Positions 21,294-34,328 of a stretch of 64,000 nt of DNA are shown here, one piece after another. Position numbers and translations under genes: made by a program. The stretch spans positions 17,289,273 to 17,353,272 of the forward strand of contig CP136069.1 in the NCBI GenBank assembly GCA_032622095.1, read 5' to 3'. The stretch's first letter is position 1. Every line of letters starts with the position of its first letter. Source of the DNA: Siphonodentalium dalli. Its lineage: Eukaryota; Mollusca; Scaphopoda; Gadilida; Siphonodentaliidae. A model generated the notes under the pieces. It ran no database searches and was not told where the DNA came from. It was given only the letters and a program-made list of their open reading frames with translations.

Positions 21294-23045
21294 CCATGCA
21301 AGCCAGGTTCGTAGCGACAAGACCTTTACTATGAAGAGTTTGAAATTTCAAAATGGTATGATATATCAGATATTTGTCTAATATCTGAAGATGTTCAGAG
21401 ACTATGAGCAGACACGATGAAAACATTTGTAGAGATGTGAAGATCATATTAAGTTCATCACACATCACGTAAGTTCATATAGCCCGTAAGTGCATCACAT
21501 ATCAAATAAGGTCGTTGAACTTGTCATTTGAACATTCCTACAGTACAAGTCATGGATGGAAATCGCGTATATATGTAATCATCAGCAAAAGGTTAAAGGC
21601 CCATATATTTATAATGCCATGATTTACGGTTTTAATAACAATCTATGCCATAAAGTATGATTAAAATACTATAATTCATCACCATCTGAAACGTCTGTGT
21701 CTCAGAAGATGCCCATGCACAGAGAAATAGAAAACAGATGAAATTATAGAAAGATTTCCCCCGTTTTGGCTCCCAGAATGCAACATAAATCAAACTAAAA
21801 ATGTATTTTCAATGGAAGGGGAATAACTGTATGCCTTAAGATATAGTGTTATTCCCCTTCCATTGCAAATAATGAAACTTGAGCCCAGAACACAAGTCAG
21901 TATCTCAACAAAAACAACATGTTCGCAGTTTATTACACCGAATAAGTTGACAATACAATGTTTTGGAGCTTCCTCTTTCAAATGGTATATAATATGGAAT
22001 ATATTTTATATAAAATTATCTGGGGGTTCGAAAATTATTTGGGCCTTTAACGAATGTGTGTGATTCACAAGAAGTGATGGTCAACCCTAAACCACTAACA
22101 CGTCCGTAACTGATGTATAGTCTTGGGTATGTGGAGTGTGTCATTTTAACACTAGTAACAACGTACAATATGCCTTTAAGACAACGCGATGTAAGATTTA
22201 CAAGTTAACCTCGTTGCATGCATCTTATTCTATGACATCGCAGTATGGAAATAGTAAGAAAAAACATCCTGCTTCATCATGCATTGCAACTGATTTGAGC
22301 ATACCGATGTGGCGCAGTATGTTTGAGTGTGTATGCACATCAGCCAATACTCTGGCATTAAATAGCAATATTGACACGACCATTCTAATTACGACATCGT
22401 CTCTATTGACCTAAAGACACACAATAACGCTACTGCGTCTGAAGGAACATTATGTACAGTGCGAGAGACATACTATATTTGTTTTCTTCTTTGATGGACC
22501 TTGTGTTGTACGAAACATCAATGTTGGTAATCAAGTCGAATTAGGTTGATGCCAAGATACAACGAGGCTCAATTAGGCAACGGATTGGCACATTTGGTCT
22601 CCTATGTTGACGGTTTATCACCCATCTGTACAGGTATTCGGTTTATCGCCCATCTGTACAGGTATTCGGTTTTGTTCAGGGTGGTCTAATATTTCTTGCT
22701 CCAAGAGTTTTTGTCACAATGAGCACCGCAAAAAATGCAAAGGGCATGCACACCTTCCAGAAAATGGCACGCTTTTTACTCAAAGTTAAAACGCCACTGC
22801 CGAACATATTAAGTTGCGCTTACTCGGACTTTCGATACCTATGTATTATACAAATTTAATATTCTTTATTCCTCCAGATTGAAGAGCAGGTTAATTTACA
22901 TGGGTACATTAATTTTATACATTATGTTCAACATAATATGCGTCTACTATACAGTAGTGTTTGGCACGACTGAAGCTAAAATGTTAACGATAGGTTAGAA
23001 TTGTCAGTCCCAAGAATCAGACGAATAAACATATGAATGTTGCTT
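21294..23045. repeat. SLC7 intron with dispersed repeat (copy 1 of 2) at 21590-22050
   Basis: 21590-22050 matches 26455-26900 (AAAGGCCCA, AACAATCTATGCCATAAA, GTCTGTGTCTCAGAAGATG, AATGTTTTGGAGCTTCCTCT). Inside it, AATGGAAGGGGAATAAC is mirrored by GTTATTCCCCTTCCATT, a short inverted pair. Near 22610-22670 CATCTGTACAGGTATTCGGT occurs twice in tandem. The rest is unrecognised. Confidence 0.65.
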
Positions 23046-24600
23046 CTAGGAGAGTGGCAGAGTTCCATCTCTGAATAGAGAGCACACATTTAGTAAATAA
23101 CTGGCAATGTCTATTAACAGGCAATGTACATTTCCATCGCATGAAGAGCTGTGATATACTGGGTGTGTGGTGCTCCCAAGAGCGAACGACAAGAGATTTT
23201 CTATGGGCAGTGAATAAACTGATATGAATGTGTTTACGCCATGCCGATCAAATATCACATCCCAAAGATGGTTGTGCATGCTGGTCACAACAAACGAAGA
23301 ACAGTTGAATGCGTGAATCATCTCATTGTTGTATAGGGTCCCACACATTTTGCACAGAATATTATTGGGATATGTAGTTTTATTCATTAGCAGGGCCATA
23401 TGTCTGAGTTCAGCAAATCGATGGCGGTTAGCACCAAGCAGGTACCAGAGGTTCCAGATATTGAGAGGATCGCAGTGACATTTAGAGAAGAATTGAAGGC
23501 ACTGCTCGCTGTCGATAGATAGAGACCATTCTCGCCTATAACTTTCACGAATTGTGGTGTTCACGACGAGTTTCCATTGGCTTATGCCAGGGAATATACC
23601 TGTGTCCAGAAAGTCTGTGAGGAAATGTAACAGTTGGTACTTTTCAAGAATCGCAAGAATTTCATTAGCGAATCCTGTGACAACACGGCCATAAAGAATA
23701 TGTTGGTACACTTTCACCAAGAATATTTTCAGTGCAGTCTGATGTTTGCGTGGAAGGTGGATGAGATTTCCGAGAAATTTTAACTTTCTGGCATGAATTT
23801 CCTTCTGATTAGGCATTACGCCAACCAAGCCCAAGGGTACATTAGTCCGTGTGCGAGTGGGTAGTCCTTGTATGTGCTTGACACACGTTCTCAGAGATTT
23901 TTCTGAACGATTGATGGCACCAACATTGTCTAGCGGCATCAGTTCAGATCCAAAAAGTGGCTTTGGAAGTGCAACAGTTTTAAAAAGTTTTGCCAGAACA
24001 CAAGGAGAACTGGTCCAGCAAAACCGAAGTAAGTCTTGCGTAATTTTTCAGCCATCAGTTCAGCGCGGTGTGATGACGCCGAGAATTTCCCTTGCATAAT
24101 GCCTAGGTGTGTGTACTCGGTGTCGTCTGCCAAGGCGTTCGAACCAAGGTTCCATACTCTGTTAGAGGAGTTGTGCTGGACGCGAGACTCGTTAAAAACG
24201 ACAACCCTGCTCTTACTGCTTGAGAACGTAAAACGCCATTTTACACTGTATCGGTAGCAGGTGTCTAACATGACGTCTAATCCTCGTTTGCTGAGTGATA
24301 TAAGTGATATATCATCGGCTGTCGTAGGGGCCGCGCAAGACATCTCTTGTAGAACAACACCCTCGATCAGTTCGAGAGTTCTTCCAGCAATTCATTGATG
24401 TATGCAAGATAAAGAAACGGCGATGTCACTGCCCCCTGGCGAGTTCCTTGTGATACAGGGAAAGCACCAGACACGTAATTGTTGTGAATCACACGGCTTG
24501 TACAGTCATTGTGCATGTTACAAAAAATTCGCAGAAGATTGCCATGAATTCCAAGTTTACCATTGAGTCAGTCAATGTGTCCTAGCTTCGATGTAAACCA
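23046..24600 (-). pseudogene. Non-LTR retrotransposon reverse transcriptase, 5'-truncated and decayed
   Basis: Minus-strand reading gives, in order: QGTRQGAVTSPFLYLAYINE (RT motif before the active site, about 24395-24460), then a frame change and TADDISLIS (YADD active-site box with the Tyr replaced by Thr, about 24290-24320), thumb region, and a second frame 23939-23046 with the C-terminal zinc-binding pattern CKMCGTLYNNEMIHAFNC (CxxC...H...C). The two long frames (24343-23939 and 23939-23046) abut with a shift. No endonuclease domain remains and the upstream side meets a MITE at about 24589. It lies in an SLC7 intron on the same strand. The clade cannot be fixed by eye. Confidence 0.85.
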
Positions 24601-25131
24601 GCTATTGAAATCGGTTGGGATAATGCTGTTTTACATCGAAGTCCCGCGTACATATATTTCTATATCGGGGTTTATTGGTGTTGACCGCTCACCGAAATTC
24701 CCAAATAAACGTAATAAAATGTCACAATTGTGACAGTAAACCGGTTTATCATACATTATATTTGTTTTGAATTCCGCAAGAGTTGTCAACTGAAAGTAGT
24801 AATGTGATGTTAAAAATATTTGATCAGAATGTTTACAAGAATACGAACTCATAAACTTGACCTCGCGAAGTGACATTGTAAGTATATGTAAACAAACTAA
24901 GGTTACTCCTAATTACGTGGCATATTATGTGCACAATTCAACATTAAGTTAGATTATAATATATCATTATGGCCATAATGTGTCACTCTTGCTGATACGA
25001 TTAAGTTTGACGAAAAATCCCACTACTGTATTTGAGAGTAAAGTATGTTATAGAAAGATATATACACGGGACTTCGACGTACAAACAACATTAACCAACC
25101 GGTTTAATTGGCTGGTTTACGTCAAATGAGG
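24589..25131. mobile_element. MITE with ~75 bp terminal inverted repeats
   Basis: The left end (TTCGATGTAAACCAGC, then CGGTTGGGATAATGCTGTTT, ACATCGAAGTCCCGCGTAC) is mirrored by the right end at about 25058-25131 (TTTGACGTAAACCAGCC when reversed). About 540 bp in total with no coding capacity. It borders the RT pseudogene and may have truncated it. The inner TTGGGATAATGCTGTTTT block resembles 12125-12150. Confidence 0.78.
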
Positions 25132-26454
25132 AAAATTCGACTAATGGTGCGTGTGATCACTAGATGTTCTCGCATATCGATACAGATTGATCATATCGAT
25201 CCGTGGTCGAACATGATTGACGGTCACATGCATCATATGCATGATCGTTGGTAGCTGGCAACGAAGTTGAAGCTATACTTTATATGTTCTTTATCTAAAC
25301 ATCCCTATCCATCAGAGTTGACATATTTGGTTTATATTTAAGGTTGTAAATTCTACGTGACCATCCATACATTATACATGTATGGTGTTTGCCCCGCATG
25401 CTGGATTCTGTTGAGTCACATGAGCGTACAACAAATGCAAAAATATCAGGGGTGGCTCTAGATGGGGTCAATGGGGGCTAAAGCCCCCATGTCGTGGTGG
25501 GTTACACCCCCCCCTGTCGGGGAAACCTGCAATAGTCAGCCATGTAGCTTCCGCGCGGGATCCTATATATAGCCCCCCCACCTGTCGGGGATCGTATAAC
25601 CCCTGTATATATCGGATAAATCATGGCGCCACCCATGCAAACTGTAAAAATGCAGCAGATAGTTAACATTTCTACACAGTGATATCATTGATATCAAGTA
25701 ATGGGGTACAGGTAACAGGTGCATGTCATTAAGCAGTCTGTGTGAACGTCGACTCTATATTTGAAATATTGTAATGAATATTTAGGTATGAGTTTACTCA
25801 GACTGGTCATTAAGATGTCTAATAAAAACTCGCGACAAAAGACATGATGATTTACAAGGGCGTCCACCGACTGTATGGTGCATATGCCCTCACTTCTAAC
25901 GGTCCAAGGAAGCCCATTTGACGAATAGCTGGCCGATTGACTAGGCCAAAAAAAAAACCTCTTTGTTCGATACCCTGCCTGGTTGAGATTTTCTTGCCTG
26001 CCTCGATTTTTTTTTTAATTTTCTCTAGAAGGCTATTATATAGTTACCTGTTAGATCCAAAAGCAAAAAAAAGTTGGTTATTAAGCTCAATGTTGGTAGA
26101 GGTCTTACTTCAGAATAAATGAATTCAAGGGACAACATGGTTTTATCCTACGCTTGGCCTCAGTTTCAATACACATGGATCTACCATAGTCCATGGGACC
26201 GTAACTATGCTATTATATCGGTTACAACTGAAAGGTTTAAATAAAACGTTTTTTGCTTTGGCCCTATATTGAACAGCCGATATATAAGCGGATGATGTAT
26301 TTTACAACCATATACGAACGACATGATACAACGATAACGCTGAATTATATATATATTTTTTATCTTGATAACCCTGTCTCTCATCTGGACAATGAACATT
26401 ACTGAGTATATACGACATGATTCCCAGCCTACCATACATTTGACATGCAGGTAT
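25132..26454. other. SLC7 intron, little recognised
   Basis: About 25480-25625 is C/G-rich with repeated CCCCCCAT / CCCCCCCTGTCGGGG phrases. No coding or RNA feature was recognised elsewhere; the open frames are short and A/T-driven. Confidence 0.45.
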
Positions 26455-26900
26455 TAAAGGCCCACTTAATTTTCGAGTCTCCGATTATTTTTTATAGTGA
26501 CTTGATATACGGTTTTAGTAACAATCTATGCCATAAAATATGATTAAATACTATAATTCATCACTATTTGAAACATCTGTGTCTCAGAAGATGGCCACAG
26601 AGAAATAAAAAACTGCTGAAATCATAGAATGACTTCCCCCCTTGGCTCCCAGAATGCAACAGAATTCAAACTTTTTCAATGGAAGGGGAAAGATATCTAT
26701 CTTACATATATAGAGTTATCCCCCCTGCATTGAAAATAATACTGCTTTTTACTGCAATCTAGATGACAAAACGCGTTGGCAACTCAACAAAAACAACATC
26801 ACCACAGTTTATTACACCGGATAAGTTGATAATACAATGTTTTGGAGCTTCCTCTTTCAAATGGAATATAATATGGCATATATGTTGTATAATTTATACC
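26455..26900. repeat. Dispersed repeat copy 2 (pair of 21590-22050)
   Basis: Aligned phrases: CTATGCCATAAAATATGATT, TCTGTGTCTCAGAAGATGGC, CAATGTTTTGGAGCTTCCTC. Same orientation, moderately diverged. Confidence 0.7.
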
Positions 26901-26989
26901 ACGATCGCCTATCTTACTATATAAATAAAGCCATCTGTTTAAATTTTACATTTAATCAACACCTGTTGATTAAACGTGCCTACTGTTGA

Positions 26990-27315
26990 TTAAACTTCGC
27001 AGAGTGGATTAAACTTTCTCCATACAATTTGAACGGAAAAGTGTTTATCCATCGCATTGTAAAGATCGTGGCATAAACTTCGCAGAGTGGATTAATCTTT
27101 CTCCATACAATTTGAACGGAAAAGTGTTTATCCATCGCATTGTAAAGATCGTGGCATAAACAAAATATACGCATAGTGTTTCTGAAAAACAAATTTAATC
27201 CACTCGTGGGATTGGCGATTTACACCACTCGCTGAAGCTCGTGGTGTAAATCGCCAATCCCACTCGTGGATTAAATTTGTTATTCAGAAACACTATGCGT
27301 ATATTCTATATGTAA
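26990..27315. repeat. 78 bp direct duplication plus palindromic element
   Basis: ACTTCGCAGAGTGGATTAA and the following ~60 bp occur twice (about 26993 and 27075). A palindrome follows (about 27165-27315): TACGCATAGTGTTTCTGAA at the left is mirrored by TTCAGAAACACTATGCGTAT at the right, centred on CGCTGAAGCTCG. Its outer ends are related to the palindrome at 10935. Confidence 0.8.
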
Positions 27316-27439
27316 TCTGGGGGCCTTTAAAATGAACTCTTAATCATGGAAATTCAGTTATTATATGCTTATCTATAAAATAGTGGGAAAATTACTGAAA
27401 CGTAGATCGTCGAATGTATCTCTTAGAATCCACAGTAAA

Positions 27440-27790
27440 ATCAGGTCAGACACAAAACTCCAGGCAGAGTTATCTCCCATCGCTCCGCTGAGATACCACT
27501 GCCATAAGGACATTAATTGGTAAGGATTTCTTACGTGTTTTTATTTCTTATGTTTTAGGATTAAAATTGTCTATGTCTGGCTCAGTTCATATTGTTCTTA
27601 TCAATACCGAAATAATTACCATTATTGCAAACTTAAAAAAAAAAAAATGGTGGTCAAAACAAGATAATAGGTGACTAAATATTGTTCCGCGACGATATGT
27701 AAAAATAGATTTATCGTCTGCAAAGTACCATCCTCGTGGCAGTGCTATATCGCAGTGATAACGTAGATGGCGCTGTATGGAGTTTGGTCA
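27440..27790. repeat. Dispersed repeat copy 2 (pair of 9845-10175)
   Basis: Shares AACTCCAGGCAGAGTTATCT, ATTAAAATTGTCTATGTCTG and CTATATCGCAGTGATAACGT with 9845-10175, same orientation. Confidence 0.72.
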
Positions 27791-28009
27791 GACACATCTT
27801 GAATTACGCTATTACAGTCACGGTATTACAGTGGTATTACACAGTTATAGTGGTACATTACCATTACCTTTTTGTGAATTTGATAAAAGAGGGATAATCA
27901 AAAATCATATTTCACACAAATTATAAAAAAAACCCCAGCGTCGCACTATAATTCGGTAACATACATGTATATGTTTTGTTCAGGATCGATTATTGAATAA
28001 AACAAGACC

Positions 28010-28385
28010 GTCAATGACTGTGGGGTCGCCCACCAGACTGCAAAGACTGATAAGACTGGGACTCTGGAGACCAAAACAGTCAGCACTTTTCATAATCACT
28101 TTAAAAGAAGTAGATTTACACAGGATATGTGGCTAGAGAGACTTCAAGTATGTAGCTTGGTAAAAATCCACCTTGAAATTGCCAACTGTACACTACTGAT
28201 CACCCCCTCCTCCAGCTCAACAAGTCCCCTCCCGACCGGGATCCAGACTCCCAAGTCTTAGGTTGGAATTTCACAACCGACACCTCAAACTTTCTCAATT
28301 GTTGGAAATTTCCAATCTCACAAGCGCCTTTTTCTAAAACCATTTAAACATGTTTGAAGCCCAATTATCCATGGACCCAAAACAC
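28010..28385. repeat. Dispersed repeat (pair of 63515-63870)
   Basis: GTCGCCCACCAGACTGCAAA, GACTGGGACTCTG, ACAGTCAG, AATTGTTGGAAATTTCCAAT recur in the same order at 63530-63850. Confidence 0.75.
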
Positions 28386-31225
28386 AATACATGTATGTCA
28401 GACCAATCAGTCAGGTGGTTCCAAGTTTTATTAGATTTTATTAGATTTTATTAGACACAAAAGTGTTAACTCCCATAGCCTGCCATTTCTTGACAGGTTG
28501 ACCTCATTTTAACAAATCTGAATCTCAGTCACTAAAGGATCCTCCTGATTCCTCCATACTATATGTAAGCTAAATAGTCCAAACTCTCTTGAGAAGACAT
28601 TTTAAGAATTACTATAGAGACATATAGTTATGTCCCTGGTCCCACCCTATTTAACCTGGTGACTCCATCTGAATAAATTTGAATCCCAGACACCAAAGAA
28701 CCCTTCATACATATCATAAATATCAGTCAAATAGACCTGATGGTCCTTGTGAAGGAAGCATATTAAGAGGGAAACTGTCCTTCGCTTGGCCCCTATTTGA
28801 CCAGGTGACCCCATTAAAAAAATCTGAATTGCAGTCAAGGAAGAACATTCCATTCTATATAAGCCAACTAGTTCTTGCAAACATATTTTAAGAATTACTA
28901 TGTAGTGAAATAGTTAAGTCTCTTGCTCTGCCCTTATTTGACTTTGTGATCCCATTTTCACAAATCTGAGAAGGATAAAAATTAAGTTCCCCCGTTGAAG
29001 TTGGTGATATTCACCCATTGGGCACCTCATTTATGAATTTTATCTTCTGCAAATTAGGGGATATAGAAACTTCCTAGAAGGGAAATTTAACTAACAACAA
29101 TGTAAATTTGATACTATAGATACTTCCCAGAAGATGAGGCCTAAGCAGAATGAGGTCGCCAGAGGGTGAATTTGGTGATGCTAGCCTGCTGTGCGGGATA
29201 GCATCAGAAAAAGCGTGTCTGTTCCTACATTGTGCATGCCTGGCCTCAAGCAACACAATGTATTATACAACAAGCCTTGAAATAGTGTGATAGTGTGTCT
29301 GTCATTTGCAGAATGAGGTCTCCAGAGGGTGAATTTAGTGACGCTAAATTCACCCTCTGGGGACCTCATTCTGATAAGGCCCTCAACTGCTATGGAAGAC
29401 CTAGAATAAAATTTAATTTCCCCAGTTGAAGTTGGTGATGTTCACCCATTGGGCCCCTCAATTATGAATTTTATCTTCTGCAAATTAGGGGATATAGAAA
29501 CTTCCTAGAAGGGAAATTTAACTAACAACAATGTAAATTTGATACTATAGATACTTCCCAGAAGATGAGGCCTAAGCAGAATGAGGTCTCCAAATGGTGA
29601 TTTTGGTGATGCTAGCCCGCTATGTGGGATAGCATCACTAAAAGCATGTCTGTTCCTACATTGTGCATGTCTGGCCTCAAGCAACACACTGTATTATACA
29701 ATCAAGCCTTGAGATAGTCTGTCTGTTATTTGCAGAATGAGGTCCCCAGAGGGTGAATTTAGTGACGCTATCCTGCACAGCGGGCTAGTATCACTAAATT
29801 CACCCTCTGGGGACCTCATTCTGATAAGGCCCTCAACTGCTATGGAAGACCTAGAATAAGATTGAAGATCCCCAGTTGAAATTGGTGATATTCACCCATT
29901 GGGCACCTCAATCATGAATTTTATCTTCTGCAAATTAAGGGATACAGAAACTTCCTAGAAGGGAAATTTAACTAACAACAATGTAAATTTGATACTATAG
30001 ATACTTCCCAGAAGATGAGGCCTAAGCAGAATGAGATCTTGATACTCTAGATACTTCCCAGAAGATGAGGCCTAAGCAGAATAAGGTTCTCAGAGGGTGT
30101 ATTTGGTTATGCTACTAGTAGCCTGCTGTGTGGAGCAACATGAATTGAATTCACCCTCTGGGAACCTCATTCTACAAATGCCAGACACTCTTGGAGAAAA
30201 TGAAATTAATCTGATTTTAATGACCACTGAGTGATAATGTAAACAACAAGGGTGCTTCATTGATAACACCATTAATCTCATTTAAATTATGAATGACATG
30301 AATACACTCCCTGTGGACTCTGCCTATAGATACATAAATTGATCAAGGAGTTCCTGAATTTTATATTATTTTTTGGGGAATTATGGCCATAACTCTGTTA
30401 AAATATATCGGATCAAACCCATATTTTAACTTGATCTGTATATAAGTGTCAAAAATTAATATACCAAATTTGGTGTTGATCAGATAAAAAATGTTCGAGT
30501 AATCCTGTCTTGGATGAATTCTATATCAAAACAAGAGTGGAAGGGGTTAAATAAACAATACCAAAATCCATACAGATGAAGCACATGCTAAGAAAAATCT
30601 AGGTAAGAAATATGAGACTGATGTGTCCTAAACAAAAATTAAAGGTCAAAATGCAAAAATTTTATTTTTTGTTTTTAGAAATGTCCCTGGCTCTGCCCCT
30701 ATTTGATCCAGTGACCCAATTTGAACAAATCTGATTCCCAGTCACCCAAGGTCCCTCAGTACCAAATATAAGCTAAATCGGCCCAATATTTTTTTAGAAG
30801 AAGTCATTGTAAGAATTACTATGAGTTATGGCCCTGGTTTCTTAACTAATTGACTGGGTGACCTCATTTGAACAAATCTGAACACCAGTCACCCAAGGAC
30901 CCTCCATACCAAATATTAGCTAAATCGGCACAATGGTTATGGACAATAAGTTGTTGTAAGAATTACTATGGATGAATAGAGTTATGGCCCTGGTTTCGCA
31001 ACTATTTTACCCAGTGACCTCATTTGAACAAATCTGAATGAGAGTCACCTAGGGAACATCCACACCAAATATGAACCAATTCAGTATGATGGTTTCAGAG
31101 GAGAAGATGTTTAAAAAAAAAGTTGACGGACGGACGGACAGACAGACGGACGGACAGACGGACGGACACACGGACGGACGACGAGTGATGACTATAGCTC
31201 CACCGGAGACTTCGTCTCAGGTGAG
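28386..31225. repeat. Composite repeat: tri-repeated ~430 bp block and retroposon-like tail
   Basis: A block starting around GTTGAAGTTGGTGATATTCA occurs at 28995, 29425 and 29875. Each is followed by TTTATCTTCTGCAAATTAGG, a shared stem and a partial hAT-like MITE arm (AGAATGAGGTCCCCAGAGGG). Flanking sequence (28620-28980 and 30660-31090) repeats TGGCCCTGG...CAGTGACC...CAAATCTGA phrases about every 140-180 bp. It ends in a GACGGACGG tetranucleotide run (31123-31187) and CGGAGACTTCGTCTCAGGTG. It resembles the 3' part of a mollusc-type retroposon; class unassigned. Confidence 0.65.
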
Positions 31226-31763
31226 CTAAAAACCGGCGCAAAAGATTGCATAACGAATTTTGTCGGAAGACTGTTCATTCGCTGCGATATTGTTAATTTG
31301 GCTGTGTACTGACTGGTGTACGCCGTGTTTTATTCCCGACGCAAATGACGGAAACATGAATATGTTATGGTCATATACCACTATAATAGTGGAATTTAGG
31401 ATGTGCCTGACCTGGAAATACGATTTCATTATTTCACTGTAGGGTCAACCAGTTGTTTATTTCAGAGTATTGTTCAATTTGTTGTACTATTAATATTGAA
31501 AATGCCGCATGGGTTAGAAACATTGGGCATTAATAATAAAAAGAATAGGTACAATATGTTGTTTGAATACCTGAAACATCTCAATCTCATGAGCTATTTC
31601 CGTATTCAAACAAACAATGTAGGTATTCTCTATTTCTCTTGTTATTCTTTATTTTTCGCATATCGGGGCTATTTGTTCAAGTTTTGGGCACATAAATTTA
31701 GTTATGAATATTCTCCAGTTCACGAGAAAAGAACCTTGTCTTATATTTAGGTATGTTTAGTAC
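31226..31763. other. SLC7 intron, no recognised feature
   Basis: Several overlapping short open frames (up to 115 codons at 31403-31750) but no family motif, splice context or repeat ends that I can support. Confidence 0.4.
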
Positions 31764-31868
31764 ATTTAAGAGATGACTTGCAGATCGATTGGGGTCTTGC
31801 ATTTTGACCGGCCGAGTAAATAAATCGGTCAAAACCAATGACCCCAATCAATCTACAAGTCATTCTTT
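31764..31868. repeat. Palindrome, ~45 bp arms
   Basis: GACTTGCAGATCGATTGGGG is mirrored by CCCCAATCAATCTACAAGTC; inner arms TTTTGACCG / CGGTCAAAAC. Confidence 0.82.
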
Positions 31869-31964
31869 ATAATCGTAGACCAGTACATTAACATATTGTT
31901 CAAATTCCAATAAGTTTCCAAATAACAAGACGCAGCGAGCGCGTGCACACGATAGGCATGAAGT

Positions 31965-32060
31965 GATGTATAGGCGTTTCCGATGTTCATAAACCAATAA
32001 CTGAAGTGTCGACAACAGTTATTGGTTTATGAACATCGGAAACGTTCACATAAACCGTAT
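31965..32060. repeat. Palindrome, ~42 bp arms
   Basis: CGTTTCCGATGTTCATAAAC is mirrored by GTTTATGAACATCGGAAACG around CAATAACTGAAGTGTCGACA. Diverged copies of the same hairpin stand at 35819-35895 and 47838-47912 in the segmental duplication. Confidence 0.85.
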
Positions 32061-32518
32061 CGCGAAATGTACTGATTCACACGGGAGCCAATAATTGTGT
32101 GAATGTAGAGTGTGTGTTATGTATGTATGATGCTAGTGTCACACGGTCGCCTATATAACCATCATGCGCCCTGCGCATGACACAAATGAATCCCATGCAC
32201 TTGAATGGAACTCGACAACCAACCGAAACCAAGCCACCCAAAATGTGTGTACAGTAATTACGCACTTTATAAATAATACACAGCAAACTAATCATGGCAT
32301 GTCAGGAAGTTCACACGACTATTATTATGTTACCGTACACTGTTTGACAGTTCTGACCTCCATTACCCCGAAATAAATGTCAGATGGACAAATTCGTACA
32401 CTGGTAATTATGTTGGGGTTGTAATTAAATAAGTAGTTAATGTCTGGGTGGGATCTACACGGGATCAGACACGCGGTGTGTACGTGTTAGCGGTGGGTAC
32501 TCTCGAGCCTGTACTTAC

Positions 32519-32644
32519 CTCTAAAGATCTGTACGATTCCCGTAATGATTATGAGGATTAAAGCTAATATTTTGGCGTAGGTGCAGAAATCTTGAACTTT
32601 CACTGCCCATCCGACATCCCAAGCGTTGATGAACGTCAGCACCA
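32519..32644 (-). CDS. SLC7-family transporter, exon (TM5, VQDFCTYAKILALILIIITG)
   Basis: A 126 nt exon, acceptor TATACTTGCAG, donor GTAAGT. Two entering bases, then VLTFINAWDVGWAVKVQDFC, TYAKILALILIIITGIVQIF and R plus one base of Gly. The pattern N-x-x-(D/S)-V-x-x-x-x-x-V-Q-D-x-x-x-x-x-K-x-x-A-L is the TM4-TM5 region of SLC7 light chains, ending in the IVQI-x-x-G motif. It is the most upstream exon recognised; those for the N-terminus and TM1-TM4 were not found between 32645 and 64000. Confidence 0.95.
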
Positions 32645-33226
32645 CTGCAAGTATAAAAAAAAATCTGGTTCACGTTCTGAAAGTACAACCCATGATAAGG
32701 TCCTGATTTTATTCAGACATCGATCACACGCATACTATGTTAATACGCCCTGTCACTAACTCGCGGCCATATTGGATCCACCAGGCCCGGTTCCGTGGTT
32801 TTAGTGCTACAGGTCAAAGTTCTTGAGTAGAAACCATATATGGAAGTCATGAATTATTCATGGTTCCATATATGGAAATGCTACTCCAGAACTTTGACAT
32901 GTATCCTTAAAACCACAGAACCGGTGCTGGATGAATCTCTGAAACCAAGGTTCGGAGCTGGATGAATCCAATACGGCCGCGACTCCGTTATCTCGCTTAT
33001 CGGGCAGTTATTAAAACGGCACAACCGGTATATACATGTACCCGATTTAAGTTAGTATAGTTCACACGACACTCGTTTTCACACACCTTTGGCACCTCAG
33101 AGCATGTGAACCCGGTATATCAATATTTCGTTTATTTGTCAAACTATATATCTTATACCTCCTTCCAATTTACGTAGCCAGCATTTGGAAAGCCTAGTCC
33201 GTTTAAACATATTTACATAAATACCA
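32645..33226. repeat. SLC7 intron with imperfect palindrome at 32780-32945
   Basis: CCGGTTCCGTGGTTTTAG is mirrored by TTAAAACCACAGAACCGG, AAAGTTCTTGAGTAG by CTACTCCAGAACTTT, and ACCATATATGG by CCATATATGG, with loop TCATGAATTATTCATG. Confidence 0.75.
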
Positions 33227-33424
33227 TTAACCCTTTCATGACGGGAGCTGCGCTGTTGCAACATTGAAGATACTGTGCCAGTGCATACTCTTAAATATGC
33301 GAGTCTCCCATAGGGAGCCTCGCATGTATAAGAGAATGCCTATGGGCGACTCGCATATATAAGAGAATGCATTGACACAGGGTTTTCGCAAAATTAAAGG
33401 AAGCTATAGTCATGGAAGGGTTAA
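33227..33424. mobile_element. TTAACCCTTTCATGAC MITE (second hairpin family), complete ends
   Basis: TTAA at 33227-33230 then CCCTTTCATGACGGGAGCT; the right end AGCTATAGTCATGGAAGGG then TTAA at 33421-33424. The interior has diverged GTGCATACTCTTAAATATGC / GCATATATAAGAGAATGC hairpin arms related to the first family. Confidence 0.82.
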
Positions 33425-34328
33425 TTATTTACTGTAAGTACAACTAATTAATCATACATGAACAATGCCCAAACAAGGTATAATTAATCCAAGTGTTATG
33501 GTGAGACAAAATGAAAACACTTTAATGTTTTGCATGGACTTCTATGAGTCAGGACTAATTTGACCATCGGTTGCTATAATTATATCAGCAGAAAAAACCA
33601 TTCCAAATCAGTCAGTATAGCGAGAAATCATTACATCAGTATAATTGTATTGCTTCCTCGTGCAACCACATCAAGAATTGAATGGCCATGCTTCTATACC
33701 CCCAAAAATTATCTTTTTTGCACTCAATATCGACCAGCATTGCGAAAAGTCATTAAAGTAGTATTGCTACCTCATACAACCATATAAAGAATGGACATTT
33801 TCATGATTCAATGCATGTACCTAAACATGACATGTTTTGGCACTCAAACTTAATCAGCATAAAGAAAACTCATGATGCAGTATGCCTCTTTAGATAGCCC
33901 ACCTGTACAACCCTATGTTACACTATAATATAAGAAATCTGTGAAGGAAAAGGCATCTGTAATACAGAGGTTCTGGCATGCCGCGACGTCCGCCCTGGCA
34001 TGCTATACAGACTGTAATACACCAAAACGCTAACATTAGGCCGGCTAATATGTCAAATATAGCGAATTATCGAAATATGAAATACAACGAAAAAGCGAAA
34101 TAGGAAAATACAGCGAAATAGCGGAATAAAAAATGCATCGAAACGACGAAATAGTGCGAATTATAAAATAAGAAATTATTTTTATTAACTAAATAACGGA
34201 GATATTTGAAGTGTTTTAAAGAGCGTTACCCAAACCTCACACAAGCCCACACACCCTATAGAAGAATTTGACTTATATTATGGTGGATAACCATAGAGAG
34301 AACGGATATTGTCATGTTTCTACATCTC

